Assembly (NCBI GenBank): GCA_026214975.1
Contig: CM047805.1
Coordinates: forward strand, 8,208,463-8,272,462
Source of the DNA: Gentiana macrophylla
Lineage: Eukaryota > Streptophyta > Magnoliopsida > Gentianales > Gentianaceae
DNA length: 64,000 nucleotides
Direction: 5' to 3'
Part shown: piece after piece, positions 59,829-64,000 of the stretch
Layout of the letters: each line of letters starts with the position of its first letter
Numbering within the stretch: the stretch's first letter is position 1
Program-made: the position numbers and the translations under genes
The notes under the pieces: model-generated
What the model was told of the DNA's origin: nothing
What the model saw: only the letters and a program-made list of their open reading frames with translations
Database searches by the model: none

Positions 59829-62800
59829 ACTTTGATCGTCCCGAACAAAGCATCAATAAGTCATTCCCAAGACGACATTTTCTATGGTGCGGTCATACTT
59901 ACGCAAGAAACTCAAATCAACTCATACTAGTCATGCTCATAAGATATCCATTATTCACTACTCACTATGAATCAGTGATGTGTGCATGTGCATTTATTTC
60001 TATATATTTGTGGCAAGATTAGAGTTTATGCAGACTTCGTAATCTCAACCCACCAACTTCAGATTCATACTTCTTATGCCTTTTATTTTTGAAGCACTAG
60101 AGCAATAAGCAAGAGCGTATCTATAGGGTTTTGGACTTGGAGACCGAGTACTACTCAAAGCCTCTTAAAGAGTTGAATATTCTTTTCATATCTTCATATT
60201 TTTCAAATACTATCAATCTCAAGGAAGAAAACTTTTAGAGTATCCCCTTTCTTAGATCATGTATAGCATCGAATATTACCACAAGCGGGGCTACTTTGGT
60301 AATGTTACTACAAGCCCAGTGTCTAACATTTTGCTAAAACACAGTGCGTCTCAAGCTTATTACTCCGCTTTTGTTGGCAAGAAGATAAGAATACATCGTG
60401 AGATAGATATTGATACTAAGTTTACATAACCAATCATCTATACAATGTACACATAATTTCTTCAGTTATTATGATTTGCGCGGTATACTCGATTCACAGA
60501 TTGAGTAATTGAATAATAAATAACTACTTGCAAAAACGAGCATGAATATCCTTAAATTTACTTAACATAAGTATAAAATGATCACGTACTCATGAAACTT
60601 AGTTTCTTTCCTATCAATTCTTAGCTAGGAACTCACAATTCTAAGGGTACGAGATACCTAATATGGTATTTATTCAATTTTTTCAATCATGTGCCGTTTC
60701 ATTCAAATTTCAATCATAACATAACATGGCTAAGTCTCCTACCCCCCACTTAAACATGGCATTGTCCTCAATGACAAAAATAAATGAGATTTTAAGAAAA
60801 AGACTTAGCTCTGGAAACGGCTCTCAAGTAAAGGAAAAAGATTGGAGTAAATTTCAGCACGTTGTGGAGAAGCAAGTGAAAACCTGTATAAGCAGACAAA
60901 CTCCACGAAACCGTTAATAACACCATGTCTATGGAAGTTATAAAATAATGTGGCAGTAATGAGGTATAAATACCGAAAAACAGTTTAAGCCACTTTATTT
61001 TATACAACCAATGACAAAGGAAACCAAAAAGAAAAATACTAAATAGAAAGAAAAATAAACAAGCAACTAAAGATGGTGGTCTTCATCTACAACCTCCACC
61101 GCATAAATATTCTTAAAACCGGGTGGAGAAGACAAAGATCAAAAAGCATTACCCGACGTGGGAAAACACGAGGGTGACTCGATCGAAAAGGTATTCAATC
61201 CAGGAAAAGAGAAACTTGGTAAGGTATAACAGATTGAACGCGACCTATTGGCTAAAGATAAAATCAAATACTTAGCGCAGACGCTTCTCGCTTGCATTAG
61301 ATATCAACAAATTAGAGAGATGTAACTACTCCTCAAAATTACTAATAACCCAATGTATCACGTAAAAGTCATAACCGTCATCAACAAGGTCGGATCTGTG
61401 TGATATTTCAGAACAAAACTTATCATCTAGAAATGCCGGAATAGACGGAAAAAACGTGAAATTTAAAACTTCCGGTAGAAAGATAAGTTGTACTTTGATC
61501 GAACCAAAAACCTTTAAAATCTAGCTAGGGCAGAGCTACACTTCCCCCAACTAGGATCATGAAAATCAAAATGATAAAAGATAATCATTAAAGCTTAGCA
61601 ATATTTCAAATTCCGCAACACATAGGTATTGTGTAAACAAAATGGAGGTTGAGAATGTGATGGGTTTAGAAAAAGATACACATAAGGATGGGAAGAAAAG
61701 ATAAAGGATGGGTAAGAAATTGTGTTTATGGGTGGGTTGAAAATGGTTAAGGCATTGAGATTGGGTGGGAGAGTGAAACGGATGGAAGAAAGAGAGGCGA
61801 TGAAAGAATGGTTAGAAATGTGAACTGTTGGGGCAGATTGGTGAGAGGATCGAAAAGGTTGAAGGGTGAAAAGGTATAAATGAAAGGATAAGGGTAGTTG
61901 CAGAATGAATTGCGCACCACTTTGAATTTTCACTTGGATCACCATTCTAAAAGATTTTGGAAGTTGACCAAAATTGTTCTTGTTTGCACCAATCATTCTC
62001 TGTTACATTTTCAATAATTCTCAAGCTCTCTTAATGCTTCCATCTTAAGATTGATTGCTAAATTTCATTTTATTTAGCAATTTCACGACTCTCCTACGGA
62101 ACTCTATTTCACATGGCCTATATTGAGTAAAAAAGTTTTGCACATCCTTAGCCTAATGGCCATCGGAACACGGCAAAATAAAAAACCTCAACATACGTCA
62201 CGTTACTCTTATTTGACTCAAAGAAAACAAAACCTAAAATCCTAAAAAAGAAATCCTAAGGGTTTTAAAGTAGTAGTTACGAGTTTACAAGTCCTCACTT
62301 CGACTTTCCAAAAGTTATCCTTGTCGGTTATCATTCTTGGATCGCCGGACTTTGACCCTCTCGAGCACTATTAGAGGTGGCTTGTCGCTTTGCGGATTAA
62401 TACCCTTCCTTGGTTGTGAGACCTAGAAACGACATTTATCCATACCATTTATCCAAAGCTCTTACCTCGGCTCGTTTTAGGAATTAGTGAATTCTAAGAA
62501 ACTCGGCTAAAATTATGGTTTTGGCCTTGACAATAAGAAACAATGAATCTAAGTACTCCGAACAAGGTCGGTTATGTAGGCAAGCAAGCTACACCGTCTT
62601 ATTCGTTGGAACATATGTGACGATTCGAGGCCAATCCGTCAAGATAAGCCCCGTTTAGCCCGAAGGCTTATCGGCTATGCTAAGTCTTGTCGAGCTAACA
62701 TAACGTTACATCACACGTGGAGGGAGTTGATTGAGCGAAGCTTCGTTTGAACTCGCCCACCATGCCATGGTTAAACCATTTCGAACCTATGTACAAAGAT

Positions 62801-63814
62801 TCTTGATTTCTAAATTGTCACCCAAAGCGTAATCTCGTTTTTGTTTAAGGTGGGTTCACCGAGAAGCCATCACCATAAACATCAACGAAAGCCGAAGATT
62901 GCGTTCTTTCAAAACTCAACGTCTTCTTTAGATTGTGAATGCTTAAACTACACAATTTCTTGCTCCCATGGCCAGTAGAAGCAATTTCATGCATAGGACC
63001 ATGAGATTTTAACAGAACTACGAGGAACTCTTTATTCACTGCTTCCTTCAACTACTGCATGTTTCCCTACACCCTCTAGATGAGATAGATTTGGGGGCAG
63101 AACCTTCCACACTAATAAAATTATTCTTACAAACCAACTCCGGGCTAAGATTCTTACTAAGATTCATGTATAGGCTAACTTATGCTCAAAAAACCAAAAG
63201 GTAATAAAACATAAGCAAAAAAAAAAAAAAAAAAAGGGGTAGTACCTTGCCTTCAACATTGTACCACGAAGAATTTAAGCCTTTAAAATTTTTTTTCGGA
63301 GCCATCTTGGTGCTTTAAAGGTATTTCTTCCATTTATTTTCCCATCTTAGATTCGTAGCTCCACATGTTTGCTGGGTTATTTTCTCAGCGCCCACGAAAA
63401 ATTACTGACTCAGAATATTGCTTCCCTGGTTTCTGCAAACAGAAGAAAAACAAAAACAAACAGACCGTAGACTGATTTTAACATGGTTTCCCATCTTTGC
63501 TATCGGACTCTACGGATTAAACATACGGGGATAAACAGACACGCGAAATTCCAGACACAAATCAGAAATCGTGTAAACAGAACAGAACAAGAACAAAACA
63601 AAACAAAAAAAAGTTATAAATTCTCGGTCGACCGAATGAGGTCTCTCGGTCGACCGAATAAATTTTTTTTTTTTTTTTTTTTTTTTTTTATTTGAATCTG
63701 GAATTTTCAGACAGAGCAGACAACCAGAGGGACTCAAAAACGTAAAAACAGACTCTAAAACCGAAAACTTGACATGAATAAGAAAATTATTTATATATAA
63801 AATTGACCGTTGGT
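59829..63814 (-). other. Family D internal region
   Basis: About 4 kb without recognisable protein domains. A 133-residue minus-strand frame at 61595-61996 is Ser/Pro/Phe-rich and matches nothing I know; smaller frames at 60726-60917 and 62845-63051 are equally featureless. Block 62130-62330 resembles family A 5060-5230. Block 62516-62880 resembles the leader of the Copia-type array. Homopolymer runs lie at 63218-63235 (A) and 63662-63690 (T). Confidence 0.6.
63624..63657 (-). promoter_or_regulatory. Leader palindrome pair, family D
   Basis: Two perfect copies of TCGGTCGACCGA (63624-63635 and 63646-63657) lie 158-191 nt downstream of the primer site in element orientation, separated by 10 bp. 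The same palindrome occurs in the family D LTR. The role is unknown; position in the RNA leader would suit a dimerisation or packaging signal. Confidence 0.5.
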
Positions 63815-63832
63815 TCCCCGGCAACGGCGCCA
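63815..63832 (-). other. Primer binding site (tRNA-Asp), family D
   Basis: TCCCCGGCAACGGCGCCA on the plus strand equals the 3' end of plant tRNA-Asp, so the element-strand RNA is a perfect 18-nt complement. It lies 6 nt from the 5' LTR. Confidence 0.96.
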
Positions 63833-63838
63833 AAAACT

Positions 63839-64000
63839 TGATGACGTGGTCAATCAGGTTATAATATACTCGACCACCATAAACCAATACTAGCAAGAGG
63901 ACTAGGCCCATCGTAGTATAGCTATAGCGAATCAAGGTCGATCCCACAGGGAACCAATTGTGGATCATCTTATATACAAACAATTAATTAAACATGTCAA
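63839..64000 (-). repeat. Family D 5' LTR (first 162 bp only)
   Basis: Repeats the start of the LTR at 58004 without visible difference, including GTAGTATAG at 63913-63921 and GGTCGATCCC at 63936-63945. It continues beyond the window. Confidence 0.92.

Larger units (their letters stand above)
58004..64000 (-). mobile_element. Family D, non-coding Gypsy-type (LARD) element, cut by window end
   Basis: The 3' LTR (58004-59812), purine tract, internal region (59813-63838), tRNA-Asp primer site (63815-63832) and the first 162 bp of the 5' LTR (63839-64000) are present. The LTR segment at 63839 is identical by eye to 58004 onward over its visible length, so the insertion looks recent. The internal 4.0 kb has no gag-pol. 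It inserted in the Athila reverse transcriptase region. The five bases before it are GAAAG; the matching duplication would lie outside the window. Confidence 0.88.

Noticed and set aside
61595..61996. 133-residue minus-strand frame in family D
   Set aside because: Low-complexity Ser/Pro/Phe composition and no retroelement or host motif. It may be chance in AT-rich DNA.

Overview
The window is nuclear DNA of a flowering plant, probably a eudicot. It is AT-rich and consists almost entirely of nested, mostly decayed transposable elements. I found no intact host gene, tRNA, rRNA or CRISPR array. The plant assignment rests on tRNA-Asp-primed Gypsy elements of Athila type, Tork/Tnt1-like Copia protein fragments, a BED-finger hAT transposase, a MULE with 9-bp target duplications and Stowaway-like MITEs. 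I cannot name the species.

Layout. 246-9685: a minus-strand non-coding Gypsy-type element (family A) in partial tandem form. A truncated internal region joins LTR 1484-3131, a full internal region and LTR 8022-9685; a solo Copia-type LTR (5683-7501) sits in the full copy. 9686-13765: AT-rich sequence with a 95-125-bp degenerate repeat, a minisatellite and a (TA)n hairpin. 13766 to about 40400: a hAT element whose minus-strand transposase gene is split by a 22,968-bp tandem array (16214-39181) of a non-coding Copia-type element. The array has four LTRs and three internal regions and is flanked by the 5-bp duplication ATGGC. 39755-43650: a CACTA-like fragment, AT-rich repeats, a poly(A)-tailed LINE/RNase H fragment, a small foldback element and a Copia LTR. 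43768-46218: a non-autonomous MULE carrying two MITEs. 46349-47080: a minus-strand Copia LTR. 47084-53165: a plus-strand Tork-like Copia element broken by a 3.1-kb nested block (48277-51370). 53166-58003: a plus-strand Athila-type element interrupted inside reverse transcriptase. 58004-64000: a minus-strand non-coding Gypsy-type element (family D) that interrupts it and runs off the window.

Three of the larger elements (family A, the Copia-type array and family D) have full-length LTRs, primer sites and purine tracts but almost no coding sequence. They look like LARD-type passengers that would need proteins from other elements. Insertion order can be partly read: AT-rich repeats, then hAT, then the Copia-type array; and Copia, then Athila, then family D.

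The main unexplained signals are cis-elements. First, in the tRNA-Asp-primed LTRs, U5 carries two motifs complementary to the T arm and D arm of tRNA-Asp, separate from the 18-nt primer site. Second, each family carries its own short palindrome or inverted-repeat motif. It sits just upstream of the LTR TATA box and, in three Gypsy families, again about 140-190 nt downstream of the primer site. Third, a several-hundred-base leader block is shared between the Copia-type array and Gypsy-type family D at a similar distance from the primer site.
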